Shown in pieces: positions 1 to 5,326 of a stretch of 5,326 bases of DNA (position 1 is its first letter; each line of letters starts with the position of its first letter). This DNA is from Rhodothermia bacterium. GTDB taxonomy: Bacteria; Bacteroidota; Rhodothermia; Rhodothermales; JABDKH01. The notes beneath the pieces are model-generated. The model worked only from the letters and a program-made list of their open reading frames with translations. It was not told the DNA's origin and ran no database searches. Where the stretch lies: assembly GCA_030431165.1 (NCBI GenBank), contig JAUIJQ010000270.1, positions 1 through 5,326 on the forward strand, in the 5' to 3' direction. Made by a program: the position numbers and the translations under genes.

Positions 1-393
1 AAACCCATTGTCATAGCCCAGATAGAGTCGCGGGCCGAGTTCGCCGCCCTGGTCCGAATACCGCGACGACTCCAGCGTGTCCAGCGAAACGGGCAGGATG
101 CTGTGGTCGGATGAGTCGTTGCGCGTCTCGATCGGTGCGACTTGTCCGCCTTGATTATGTCCGGAAGGATCGCTGCCGGAAGGATCGCTGCCGGTTTGCG
201 TTGGCGGCAGTCGCCGCACTTCCAGCGCGACCGATGGAAAGGCCCAGCCGTCGCTCAGACCTGCACGCTCGTCCGCCCAACCGGCCGATGCTAGCAGCGG
301 GCAGGCGATGCCGAAGATGGCAATCGCGCGCAGGATCACGGCCGAGGAATTGAACCAGCACCGTGAGAGCAAGTGTCTGTTACGCGACGCCAT
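1..393 (-). CDS. Secreted or outer-membrane protein, N-terminal part (cut by window edge)
   Basis: The reading frame is open from the ATG at 393 to the left edge (131 codons) with no stop, so only the N-terminus is visible. Residues 1-17 are basic (R4, R6, R11), residues 18-37 are hydrophobic (AVILRAIAIFGIACPLLASA), and a plausible signal-peptidase I site follows as SAGWA|DE around residue 40. The product is therefore exported. The mature part begins with a low-complexity linker rich in Gly, Ser, Asp, Pro and Gln, including a perfect GSDPS-GSDPS duplication (residues 68-77), and then becomes more ordered at GPRLYLGYDNGF (residues 120-131). The ATG is the only ATG or GTG start before the upstream in-frame stop that leaves a complete signal peptide; its Shine-Dalgarno is weak. 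The family cannot be settled from this fragment. A YDNGF-like segment after a disordered linker recalls the start of the barrel in planctomycete OprO/OprP-like porins, but that is only a guess. Confidence 0.8.
   Translation of the reverse strand, partial: MASRNRHLLSRCWFNSSAVILRAIAIFGIACPLLASAGWADERAGLSDGWAFPSVALEVRRLPPTQTGSDPSGSDPSGHNQGGQVAPIETRNDSSDHSILPVSLDTLESSRYSDQGGELGPRLYLGYDNGF
161..194. repeat. 15-bp tandem duplication inside the secreted-protein gene
   Basis: The unit CCGGAAGGATCGCTG occurs twice in perfect tandem (161-175, 176-190), with four further bases (CCGG) of a third copy. The period is five codons, so the frame is kept and the exported protein gains a second GSDPS unit in its disordered linker. 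It looks like a recent slippage-type duplication. Copy number could vary between strains. Confidence 0.9.
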
Positions 394-439
394 ATTCGCT
401 TGCAGTATGCGGGAGACGAGACTAGTAATGCTAGCAAGA

Positions 440-455
440 GGGCGCGCGGGCGCCC
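440..455. repeat. Short GC-rich perfect hairpin
   Basis: GGGCGC (440-445) and GCGCCC (450-455) are perfect inverted repeats around a 4-base loop (GCGG). The element lies about 47-62 bases upstream of the ATG of the secreted-protein gene, so it may fall in its leader or just behind an upstream transcript. No T-tract follows on either strand, so it is not a classical intrinsic terminator. Confidence 0.5.
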
Positions 456-653
456 GGATAGATCAAGTCATCGACCACCGTCGAGGTATTTCGCCAATCG
501 GAACCGAAAATCACCTTGGCCTGCGGCGAAGGCGAGAGGTCACGACCGCACGCAACGAGGCTATCCGTCCGACGGTTCGCCTTGTTGCATCTGGCTAGCA
601 GGCTCGTGGAACGATGCGGCGAAGAACTCGTCCAGCGCGTGGCATCGGGGCCC

Positions 654-705
654 GGCAAGTGTCGGCCGGCCTTCAGCAGTCGACCGTCTGCTGAAGGTCC
701 TTGCC
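654..705. repeat. Long two-part inverted repeat (strong hairpin)
   Basis: CCTTCAGCAG (670-679) and CTGCTGAAGG (688-697) form a perfect 10-bp stem around an 8-base loop. One G-T and one G-C pair extend it (669/698, 668/699). Outside this, GGCAAG (654-659) pairs with CTTGCC (700-705), leaving 660-667 as a one-sided bulge. The wobble pair favours a plus-strand RNA fold, because on the minus strand it becomes a C-A mismatch. No T-tract follows on either strand. Its role is unknown: RNA structure, protein-binding palindrome or small dispersed repeat are all possible. Confidence 0.65.
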
Positions 706-1061
706 TGAACGTAAGTTGGACCGCGCGACCTAACCAGGCGATGCGCTGCCCTTCAACCGTTTCCGGCCCTCGACAGGATTGCCTGGCCCCCGCTTACAAT
801 TGGATAGCGAGCATGGTAAGTCGCAGGCGACAGGGGACCATGCACTTAAACCAAGGGATCATATAAAACCAGGTGCGGTCCAGCTAAATGACCAAGTGCA
901 ATTCGGCGACCATCCGGGACCGGCTCGTTCTTGGTCGCTCATCAGATTCAACTGCGGAACAACGGTCTGTCGGCGAAAACGGTGCCTGTATCACTGACGG
1001 GGTGTGCGCTGCTGAATCGCACTCGGCCATGTAGGCCTTCATCAAACGCGGGCCGAGCCGA

Positions 1062-1091
1062 TTCATATGGTTGAACTTCATATGGTTGAAC
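1062..1091. repeat. Perfect 15-bp tandem repeat, two copies
   Basis: TTCATATGGTTGAAC is present twice, head to tail and without mismatch (1062-1076, 1077-1091). Each copy contains the palindrome CATATG. It lies in the gene-poor region, so it is not explained by a coding repeat in any gene I accept. It could be a recent slippage duplication or a paired binding site. Confidence 0.9.
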
Positions 1092-1288
1092 ACAGCCTGA
1101 TGATGACTCGGCCGCAGCGCCGTCGGTCGGACGATGTCGTCCCTTGAACGATGCCTTTCCGCGCCGCGCCTGCCGTTACGACACTTGCCCGAAGACAGAC
1201 GCGGCTTCAAGCGGTGTGGGTTGCCTGCGAGAGGAATCGTGCATCCGGCACGCGACCACAAACCGCGGGCTCGGTGACGCTGCCTGCG

Positions 1289-1555
1289 TTACGATATCGC
1301 GTCCAACCACCAGGCGAGCATCACGTCAAAGCCCCAGAATGCGGCCAGGAGGATGCAGGCGCTCCCGAGCATCGCATTGACGCGCGTGGGAGCAGGCCGG
1401 TAGCTGTGTTTGAGGACATGGCGTTCATGCGGTCGCATGACCGCCATACTGGCGGTCTTGGCCGTTAGGCTCTCGGCAAGTTGCGAAACCGACAGTCCCA
1501 AGAACAAGAGTAGCGCGATGGGCCAAATGGCCTTCACAATCATGTGCGATGTCAT
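1289..1555 (-). CDS. Small unrecognised protein with two hydrophobic segments
   Basis: An 88-residue protein of no family I recognise. It has two strongly hydrophobic stretches: residues about 6-24 (IVKAIWPIALLLFLGLSVS) and about 59-83 (ending AFWGFDVMLAWWL). A basic central loop lies between them (RPHERHVLKHSYRP, residues 41-54). This predicts a small inner-membrane hairpin protein; alternatively the first segment is a signal peptide. The hydrophobic pattern, two Trp-rich ends and sensible codon use make it much more protein-like than the competing frames. The ATG at 1555 has only a weak purine stretch (GAGA) upstream; the ATG at 1543 is an alternative. It follows the lipoprotein gene by 80 bases on the same strand, but a terminator-like hairpin lies between them. 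Transcription would therefore need readthrough or a promoter in the short leader, and I see none. Confidence 0.55.
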   Translation of the reverse strand: MTSHMIVKAIWPIALLLFLGLSVSQLAESLTAKTASMAVMRPHERHVLKHSYRPAPTRVNAMLGSACILLAAFWGFDVMLAWWLDAIS

Positions 1556-1589
1556 GGGTTTTCTCGCGACGCAGGGCGTGGTGAAACAT

Positions 1590-1621
1590 AAAAATTGGCG
1601 CGAGGCAAAACGCCTTCACGC
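1590..1621 (-). terminator. Intrinsic terminator after the lipoprotein gene
   Basis: On the minus strand, GCGTG-A-AGGC (1621-1612) pairs with GCCT-CGCGC (1606-1598) around a GTTTT loop. This gives nine pairs, one of them G-T, with a single bulged A. CAA and then a run of five T (1594-1590) follow. It starts about 15 bases after the lipoprotein stop, exactly where a rho-independent terminator of the DUF1559-lipoprotein transcript should be. Confidence 0.6.
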
Positions 1622-1635
1622 TGAGACAGACAGTT

Positions 1636-2088
1636 TTACTTTGTGAGGAGTTTGAATTCGGCGGCGTCAGATCCGCCGGAAGGTACGACAAAACTGACGG
1701 TCGTCTTGCCGGGATCGCTGTAGGGGGCGGGGATGAGCTGCTTCGGCGCTTTGACCGAGGGTACCCCTGGGTCTCTCATCGCCATCAACTGGCCTTCGTC
1801 CATGCCTTCGTCCGGATTTAGCTCAAAGCCCGCGCCGTCGAACTTGCTGAAATAGACGGTGTTCTCACCCACGGCGGCTCCGGTTGCGAGCTCGAAGTTC
1901 CCTTCCGCGTCCGTTCGGGCAAACGCGCTATGTGTGCCATTCATAAACTTCACATCAACCGCGGCGGCAGGCGCGCCGTCCAAATAGACCGTCCCGGATA
2001 CCATGGCCGTTTCGGGGCCGGTGGAGGAACTGCATCCTGCGATCGCAACGACCGCTCCGATCATCAGGCAAGAGAATAGGTAACGCAT
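1636..2088 (-). CDS. Lipoprotein with carboxypeptidase-regulatory-like (transthyretin-fold) domain
   Basis: A 150-residue envelope lipoprotein. Residues 1-19 are a type II signal peptide: short basic start (MRY), hydrophobic core, and lipobox AIAGC with C19 as the lipidated cysteine. A Ser/Thr-rich linker and one beta-rich domain follow. VSGTVYLDGAPAAAVDVKF (30-48) and ARTDAEGNFEL (57-67) match the usual opening of carboxypeptidase-regulatory-like domains: G-V-x-hydrophobic-D-G-x-P, then T-D-x-x-G-x-F. The later LIPAPYSDPGKTTVSFVV matches the IP-x-x-Y ... V-x-V close seen in short planctomycete lipoproteins of this type. It has no enzyme motif; such domains act in binding or structure. It lies 71 bases behind the DUF1559 gene on the same strand and probably shares its transcript. 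AAGGA at 2102-2098, nine bases before the ATG, supports the start. The specific ligand or partner is unknown. Confidence 0.88.
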   Translation of the reverse strand: MRYLFSCLMIGAVVAIAGCSSSTGPETAMVSGTVYLDGAPAAAVDVKFMNGTHSAFARTDAEGNFELATGAAVGENTVYFSKFDGAGFELNPDEGMDEGQLMAMRDPGVPSVKAPKQLIPAPYSDPGKTTVSFVVPSGGSDAAEFKLLTK

Positions 2089-2097
2089 GGGTAGTTT

Positions 2098-2102
2098 TCC
2101 TT
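2098..2102 (-). promoter_or_regulatory. Ribosome-binding site of the lipoprotein gene
   Basis: On the minus strand AAGGA ends nine bases before the ATG at 2088. It fixes that start and shows the gene has its own initiation signal within the two-gene unit. Confidence 0.7.
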
Positions 2103-2159
2103 ATCGTTGTGCGTGATTTGTGTGATTCTTGACGAGCTTATCTGTGAGAATCAGGTCGA

Positions 2160-3179
2160 TTAATAGTCACCGACCGGTTCTCCATCGTGGAGGTACGCTA
2201 ACCGTTGAAGTGTTAGATAGTCGATGGTCTCAGGGAGGAAATGGACGGAGCCGTCGCTGAATGCGAATTGCGCGCCGCCCGGGTGGAGGCTGCCGAAGAC
2301 CCAGGCGTAGCTCCGTTTTTGGGCGTCCGAGAGGTAGTCTTCGTTGATGTTCCAGTCCGGCGAGTAGATGGCGGCATAGGCAGACGACAGGACGGTTGTC
2401 GAATAACTCGGCACGTAGCCGTGGCAGCAGGTGTGCGTACCCGTCATGCCCCAGGGGCCGTAGTGCTCGGACGTCTTGAAGCGACCGCCGGTTGCTTCGC
2501 CGATGGCAAGTGTATTCGAGGTTCCATCGGTGATGCTGGCAAAGCGTGCTGCACCGTCGTTGCCAAAGACACCTTGGGAAATGGATCCGGCGTACGTTTC
2601 CCACTGGGCACTGTAGTCGGTGGTTCCCCCAGTCGAGAACAGGTAGCTGGTTCGGATCGCGCGACGACGGGCATAGAAGCTTGTGCCACCGGCGTCGTAT
2701 TCTGAGATCTGCCCCGCATCGGGATGCGATGGGCACTCCAGTAGATCGATGCTGGCGTTGTACAGCGTGTCATTGTCCATGTCGGTGCCGGCGACGGTTG
2801 CGCCATACGGACTGGACGCACTCGAACAGCGTCCGTAGTCATACTTATCGGCGATGGTGTTTTGCTCGAAAAACGGTAGCAGCAGCGTCCAACCGGTGGT
2901 GTTCTTGACGCCGCCTCGCGCGGTGTGATAGGAGGCGCTGTTGTAGCGACCTGATCCCAGCAGGGCAGGAGGGAACGTCTTGAAGGTGTCGTGGTAGTTG
3001 TGTAACGCCAGTCCTTGTTGCTTCAGATTGTTGCCGCATTGCATCCTTCTGGCAGCTTCTCGAGCTGATTGCACTGCCGGCAACAACAGCGCCACGAGAA
3101 TCCCGATGATCGCAATCACGACCAACAGCTCGACGAGCGTAAATCCACTTCTTTGGTGACGGACGGGTGATCGATTCAT
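2160..3179 (-). CDS. DUF1559 protein with type IV pilin-like N-terminus
   Basis: A 339-residue protein of the DUF1559 (SBP_bac_10-like) family typical of planctomycetes. A short basic leader ends at G12|F13 with the prepilin-peptidase signature GFTLVELL; E17 is the fifth residue after cleavage. A hydrophobic helix (15-35) and then AREAARRMQCGNNLKQ follow. Other family marks are LHNYHDTFKTFPPA (59-72), W-x-LLLPFFEQ (97-106), ECPSHP (148-153), ITDGTSNTLAIGE (216-228) and the C-terminal block LHPGGAQFAFSDGSVHFL (298-315). Length is normal for the family. The protein should be processed by a prepilin peptidase, anchored by its helix and face the periplasm; the family's function is poorly known and major-pilus assembly is not implied. 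I start at the ATG at 3179 because AAAGGA (3194-3189) precedes it by nine bases; the ATG at 3203 adds eight residues but has a poor Shine-Dalgarno. The lipoprotein gene follows 71 bases downstream. Confidence 0.93.
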   Translation of the reverse strand: MNRSPVRHQRSGFTLVELLVVIAIIGILVALLLPAVQSAREAARRMQCGNNLKQQGLALHNYHDTFKTFPPALLGSGRYNSASYHTARGGVKNTTGWTLLLPFFEQNTIADKYDYGRCSSASSPYGATVAGTDMDNDTLYNASIDLLECPSHPDAGQISEYDAGGTSFYARRRAIRTSYLFSTGGTTDYSAQWETYAGSISQGVFGNDGAARFASITDGTSNTLAIGEATGGRFKTSEHYGPWGMTGTHTCCHGYVPSYSTTVLSSAYAAIYSPDWNINEDYLSDAQKRSYAWVFGSLHPGGAQFAFSDGSVHFLPETIDYLTLQRLAYLHDGEPVGDY

Positions 3180-3188
3180 CCTGGGAGG

Positions 3189-3194
3189 TCCTTT
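3189..3194 (-). promoter_or_regulatory. Ribosome-binding site deciding the DUF1559 start
   Basis: On the minus strand AAAGGA lies nine bases before the ATG at 3179. It falls downstream of the alternative ATG at 3203, so it favours the shorter protein with a 12-residue pilin-type leader. Confidence 0.7.
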
Positions 3195-3951
3195 AAGAAA
3201 CATGATTCAAACAGTTGCCTTGACTGGTGGGACACCGACCATGGTGTTGATGGCAACGACGCGTTACCCGCATTGCAGAACCCGTGCCACACCAGCCGGT
3301 CCGATCCGATTTGCCGCGGCCTTCGTGGTCTACGACGCATGCCATCCTCGGTACATCACCGCGCTTGTGGCGGTCCACGTGCCCACCGAGCTTTCCCGTG
3401 ACACGATCTGCGCAGCGGCTGCACACAAATGCAGCAAGTGCGACAGCGGCCACCCAGCATTCGACAAATCTTTCCCAACAGGTGGTTTGTGCATTCACCG
3501 GAAGTTTGAGGTCCAAGACGCGACGTGCCCTCACGGATCGCCACGCCTGCGTACTCGCCAATCGCTAACGCCGCGGACTTGCTGTTAAGCCTTTTCAAGT
3601 GTTTTTGCGAGGTTTACGGGCTGGACGGCATCACGGCCCGCCACGTACGGCCAGTTCGCCGGCTGGGGGGGCGCGGCTCCATCATGTCCCGCTCGGTCAC
3701 GATCGCGGTGGCGAATGCATGCACGTGTGCGACTTACGCCCCGATTGGTACACGATGTGCTAATTCTTTCTGTCGAGACGGACCGCGGGGCATTGCAATC
3801 TCTGTCTTCTCCCATCGGTGTGGTCCGCTGCGCAAACGGTCCGCAGCTTGATCCACCGGTTCAACCTTCAACCACTTGCTGGAGCGACGCGTCATGTGCC
3901 ATGACCTGGTGCCAGGATGGCCGTCGCGGGGCGCCGTCGCACTAGCAACTC

Positions 3952-3957
3952 AAGGAG
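3952..3957 (+). promoter_or_regulatory. Ribosome-binding site of glgC
   Basis: AAGGAG stands six bases before the ATG at 3964, an ideal spacing. It confirms that start. Confidence 0.85.
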
Positions 3958-3963
3958 TAACCG

Positions 3964-5259
3964 ATGCAAGATCGAACGATAAGTGTGATTCTCGCCGGAG
4001 GGGTTGGGTCGCGGTTGCACCCTCTGACTGCAGAACGGGCCAAGCCGGGCGTCCCCTTTGGAGGAAACTATCGGATCATCGATTTTGCGTTGTCGAACTG
4101 TCTTCACTCTGGGATGCGCCGCATCCTGGTTCTCACACAATACAAGTCACACTCGCTGCATAAGCACCTGCGCGACGGCTGGTCTGTTTTTAATCCTGGC
4201 ATCGGCGAATACGTTACGATCGTGCCACCGCAGATGCGAACCGGCGCCTCCTGGTACGCGGGGACCGCGGATGCGGTATACCAGAACTTGTACCTGTTAC
4301 GACGCAGTCGTGCCGAGCGTGTGTTGATCCTCTCGGGCGACCACATTTATCGCATGGACTACGCCGCGATGCTGCAGTTTCACTGCGATCATCAGGCAGA
4401 CGCGACGGTTGCCTGTATGAAGGTGCCAGTTCGCGACGCGACGTCGTTTGGTGTGGTGACGGTCGATGACGCTGGCCGCGTGCGAAAGTTTCACGAAAAG
4501 CCGACGCGTCCACAAACATTGCCGGGCGACCCGGAGCATGCGCTGGCATCGATGGGGATCTACATCTTTTCACGCGAACTATTGTGCTCGGTGTTGGAAG
4601 ATGACGCAGCACAGAAGGACTCGTCGCACGACTTTGGCAAGGACATCTTGCCGCGACTCATTCACACGGACAGGGTGTGCGGTTATCAATTCGGTGGCGG
4701 GCCTGGTCGCGTGAGTTTGGATTCGTATTGGCGTGATGTCGGGACGATTGATTCGTATTATGCTGCCAACATGAGCCTTCTCGCCCCCGATCCGCCGCTC
4801 GACCTGTATCAGTCGAACTGGCCGATCATGAGTGCCAATTGTCAGTCGCCGCCCGCCCGCGCCGTCCCCGGTCGGAGTGGCAAGGTCGGTTCAGTGATCG
4901 ACAACGCGATCTTGGGGGCCGGCACCGTGGTGAGCGGTGGCACGGTGAGGAATTCGATCCTTTCTCGCAACGTTCGCGTCGACGAAGGCGCGACTGTTGC
5001 TGACTCGATCGTCTTTGATGATGTCCAGATTGGTCATGGTGCGCAGGTCCAGCGCTGCATTATTGATAAGCATGTGAACATCCCTCCGAATGAGAGGATT
5101 GGCATCGACCCTTACCTGGACGCCCAGCGGTTTGTTCTCTCGGACGACGGGATTGTCGTCGTGCCGCGTGACTATCGGTTCAATAGCCTGTCGACCCCCG
5201 AAAAGCCCAGGCGTCACTTCGAACCACCTGTCATGCCGGCGCGAAAGGCAGTGATCTGA
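3964..5259 (+). CDS. glgC: Glucose-1-phosphate adenylyltransferase (ADP-glucose pyrophosphorylase)
   Basis: This enzyme makes ADP-glucose and pyrophosphate from ATP and glucose-1-phosphate, the committed step of bacterial glycogen synthesis, in the cytoplasm. The 431 residues equal the length of the E. coli enzyme. The N-terminal nucleotidyltransferase domain shows LAGGVGSRLHPLT (10-22), RAKPGVPFGG (25-34), RIIDFALSNC (37-46), WYAGTADAVYQN (97-108), SGDHIYRMDY (124-133, with D126 aligned to catalytic D142 of E. coli), FHEKP (176-180, K179 aligned to the glucose-1-phosphate-binding K195), SMGIYIF (196-202), SHDFGKDILP (221-230) and YWRDVGTIDSYY (255-266). From about residue 310 a left-handed beta-helix follows, with hexapeptide-like turns (VIDNAILGAGTVV, VRNSIL, VADSIV, CIIDKHVNIP). 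The position of the E. coli activator-contact lysine K39 is E24 here, so regulation probably differs. It has a strong Shine-Dalgarno and a long leader region. No other glycogen gene is visible in the window. Confidence 0.97.
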   Translation: MQDRTISVILAGGVGSRLHPLTAERAKPGVPFGGNYRIIDFALSNCLHSGMRRILVLTQYKSHSLHKHLRDGWSVFNPGIGEYVTIVPPQMRTGASWYAGTADAVYQNLYLLRRSRAERVLILSGDHIYRMDYAAMLQFHCDHQADATVACMKVPVRDATSFGVVTVDDAGRVRKFHEKPTRPQTLPGDPEHALASMGIYIFSRELLCSVLEDDAAQKDSSHDFGKDILPRLIHTDRVCGYQFGGGPGRVSLDSYWRDVGTIDSYYAANMSLLAPDPPLDLYQSNWPIMSANCQSPPARAVPGRSGKVGSVIDNAILGAGTVVSGGTVRNSILSRNVRVDEGATVADSIVFDDVQIGHGAQVQRCIIDKHVNIPPNERIGIDPYLDAQRFVLSDDGIVVVPRDYRFNSLSTPEKPRRHFEPPVMPARKAVI

Positions 5260-5276
5260 GCCGCCTTGATCTGAGC
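5252..5276. repeat. 10-bp direct repeat across the glgC stop, 15-bp period
   Basis: TGATCTGAGC occurs at 5252-5261 and again at 5267-5276. The first copy contains the glgC stop (ATC TGA); the second repeats the same ATC TGA in the same frame five codons later, giving a back-up stop. It may be the remnant of a 15-bp duplication. Confidence 0.6.
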
Positions 5277-5326
5277 TTCCTTGACAGGTAGCGCGGGGGC
5301 GGGTGTGGTTGATCAGTCGGCTTGAG
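5260..5326. other. Short downstream tail of glgC
   Basis: Sixty-seven bases after the glgC stop. Apart from the second copy of the stop-codon repeat I see no terminator hairpin with a T-tract and no start of another gene before the window ends, so the glgC transcript may continue beyond the right edge. Confidence 0.5.

Larger units (their letters stand above)
394..1288. other. Gene-poor region with hairpins and a tandem repeat
   Basis: No convincing complete gene is seen here on either strand. Several frames are open for 70-125 codons, but most give Arg/Ser/Pro/His-rich translations without family motifs, as expected by chance in GC-rich DNA. The stretch holds a GC hairpin at 440-455, a longer structured inverted repeat at 654-705 and a perfect 15-bp tandem repeat at 1062-1091. 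Between about 431 and 795 the minus strand is unusually coding-like but has no ATG or GTG start and appears to switch frame, which could mean a decayed gene. No tRNA or rRNA signature was recognised, and no promoter is convincing. Confidence 0.6.
3180..3963. other. Divergent intergenic region between DUF1559 gene and glgC
   Basis: About 0.78 kb separates two divergent genes and must carry both promoters, but I cannot point to a convincing -35/-10 pair on either strand. Long open frames exist on both strands, for example plus 3202-3588, whose translation has about ten cysteines and is rich in Thr, Pro, Arg and His. They overlap one another, lack family motifs and have poor ribosome-binding sites, so I treat them as chance frames. 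Minor repeats, such as CCTGG-TG-CCAGG at 3905-3916 and GGTCCGC at 3822 and 3838, are weak. No tRNA or small RNA was recognised. Confidence 0.55.

Noticed and set aside
770..801. TCGACA ... TACAAT as a sigma-70-type promoter
   Set aside because: Spacing is about 20 bases and no credible gene follows on the plus strand.
1238..1252. Hairpin CGTGC-ATCCG-GCACG as terminator of the small membrane protein gene
   Set aside because: Only five pairs and no T-tract on the minus strand after it.
884..1261. Minus-strand 125-codon frame with GTG start
   Set aside because: Arg/Ser/His-rich translation without recognisable domain and no ribosome-binding site. Only the short stretch RLGPRLMKAYMAE looks protein-like, which is not enough for a gene call.
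2123..2153. TGATTCT/AGAATCA inverted repeat between the DUF1559 and lipoprotein genes
   Set aside because: Seven AT-rich pairs around a 17-base loop without a T-tract; too weak to call a terminator or processing site.
2241..2705. Plus-strand 154-codon frame opposite the DUF1559 gene
   Set aside because: It is the antisense shadow of a well-supported gene; its Gly/Val/Ala/Arg-rich translation follows from that gene's codons.
3202..3588. Plus-strand 128-codon frame with an ATG, about ten cysteines
   Set aside because: Composition is dominated by Thr, Pro, Ala, Arg, His and Cys, as in chance frames of GC-rich DNA. It has no family motif, its Shine-Dalgarno is badly spaced, and it overlaps open frames on both strands.
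3841..3880. GGTTCAACC resembling a tRNA T-loop
   Set aside because: No matching T-stem, acceptor or anticodon arm could be drawn around it.
3905..3916. Short palindrome CCTGG-TG-CCAGG upstream of glgC as an operator
   Set aside because: Five-base arms are common by chance in this composition and no second copy or promoter nearby supports an operator.
4214..4612. Minus-strand 132-codon frame opposite glgC
   Set aside because: Antisense shadow of glgC, rich in Arg, Ser, Pro and His, without motif or start signal.

Overview
The window most likely comes from a planctomycete. The clearest marker is a DUF1559 protein with a type IV pilin-like N-terminus, a family greatly expanded in Planctomycetes and their relatives. 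Behind it sits a small lipoprotein with a carboxypeptidase-regulatory-like (transthyretin-fold) domain, a pairing seen often in that phylum. The DNA is moderately GC-rich and most genes use ATG starts.

Layout, left to right. (1) Positions 1-393, minus strand: N-terminal 131 codons of a secreted protein that runs off the left edge, with a clear signal peptide. (2) 394-1288: about 0.9 kb without a convincing gene, holding two hairpins, a perfect 15-bp tandem duplication and coding-like minus-strand fragments that may be a decayed gene. (3) 1289-1555, minus: a small unrecognised protein with two hydrophobic segments. (4) 1590-1621, minus: a good intrinsic terminator just behind the lipoprotein gene. 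(5) 1636-2088, minus: the lipoprotein. (6) 2160-3179, minus: the DUF1559 pseudopilin-like protein. (7) 3180-3963: a 0.78-kb divergent intergenic region. (8) 3964-5259, plus: a full-length glgC (ADP-glucose pyrophosphorylase). (9) 5260-5326: short tail without a recognisable feature.

The DUF1559 and lipoprotein genes look like a two-gene cell-envelope operon (71-bp gap, each with its own Shine-Dalgarno, terminator after the second). glgC is transcribed away from it and stands alone here. It should supply ADP-glucose for glycogen or another alpha-glucan, but no glgA, glgB or glgP is visible beside it. Its residue at the position of the E. coli fructose-1,6-bisphosphate-contacting lysine is glutamate, which suggests a different allosteric effector. 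I see no mobile element, CRISPR array, tRNA, rRNA or defence system, and nothing that amounts to a clearly new multi-gene system. The most unusual features are the unexplained structure in the left gap and three direct duplications that all have a 15-bp period.
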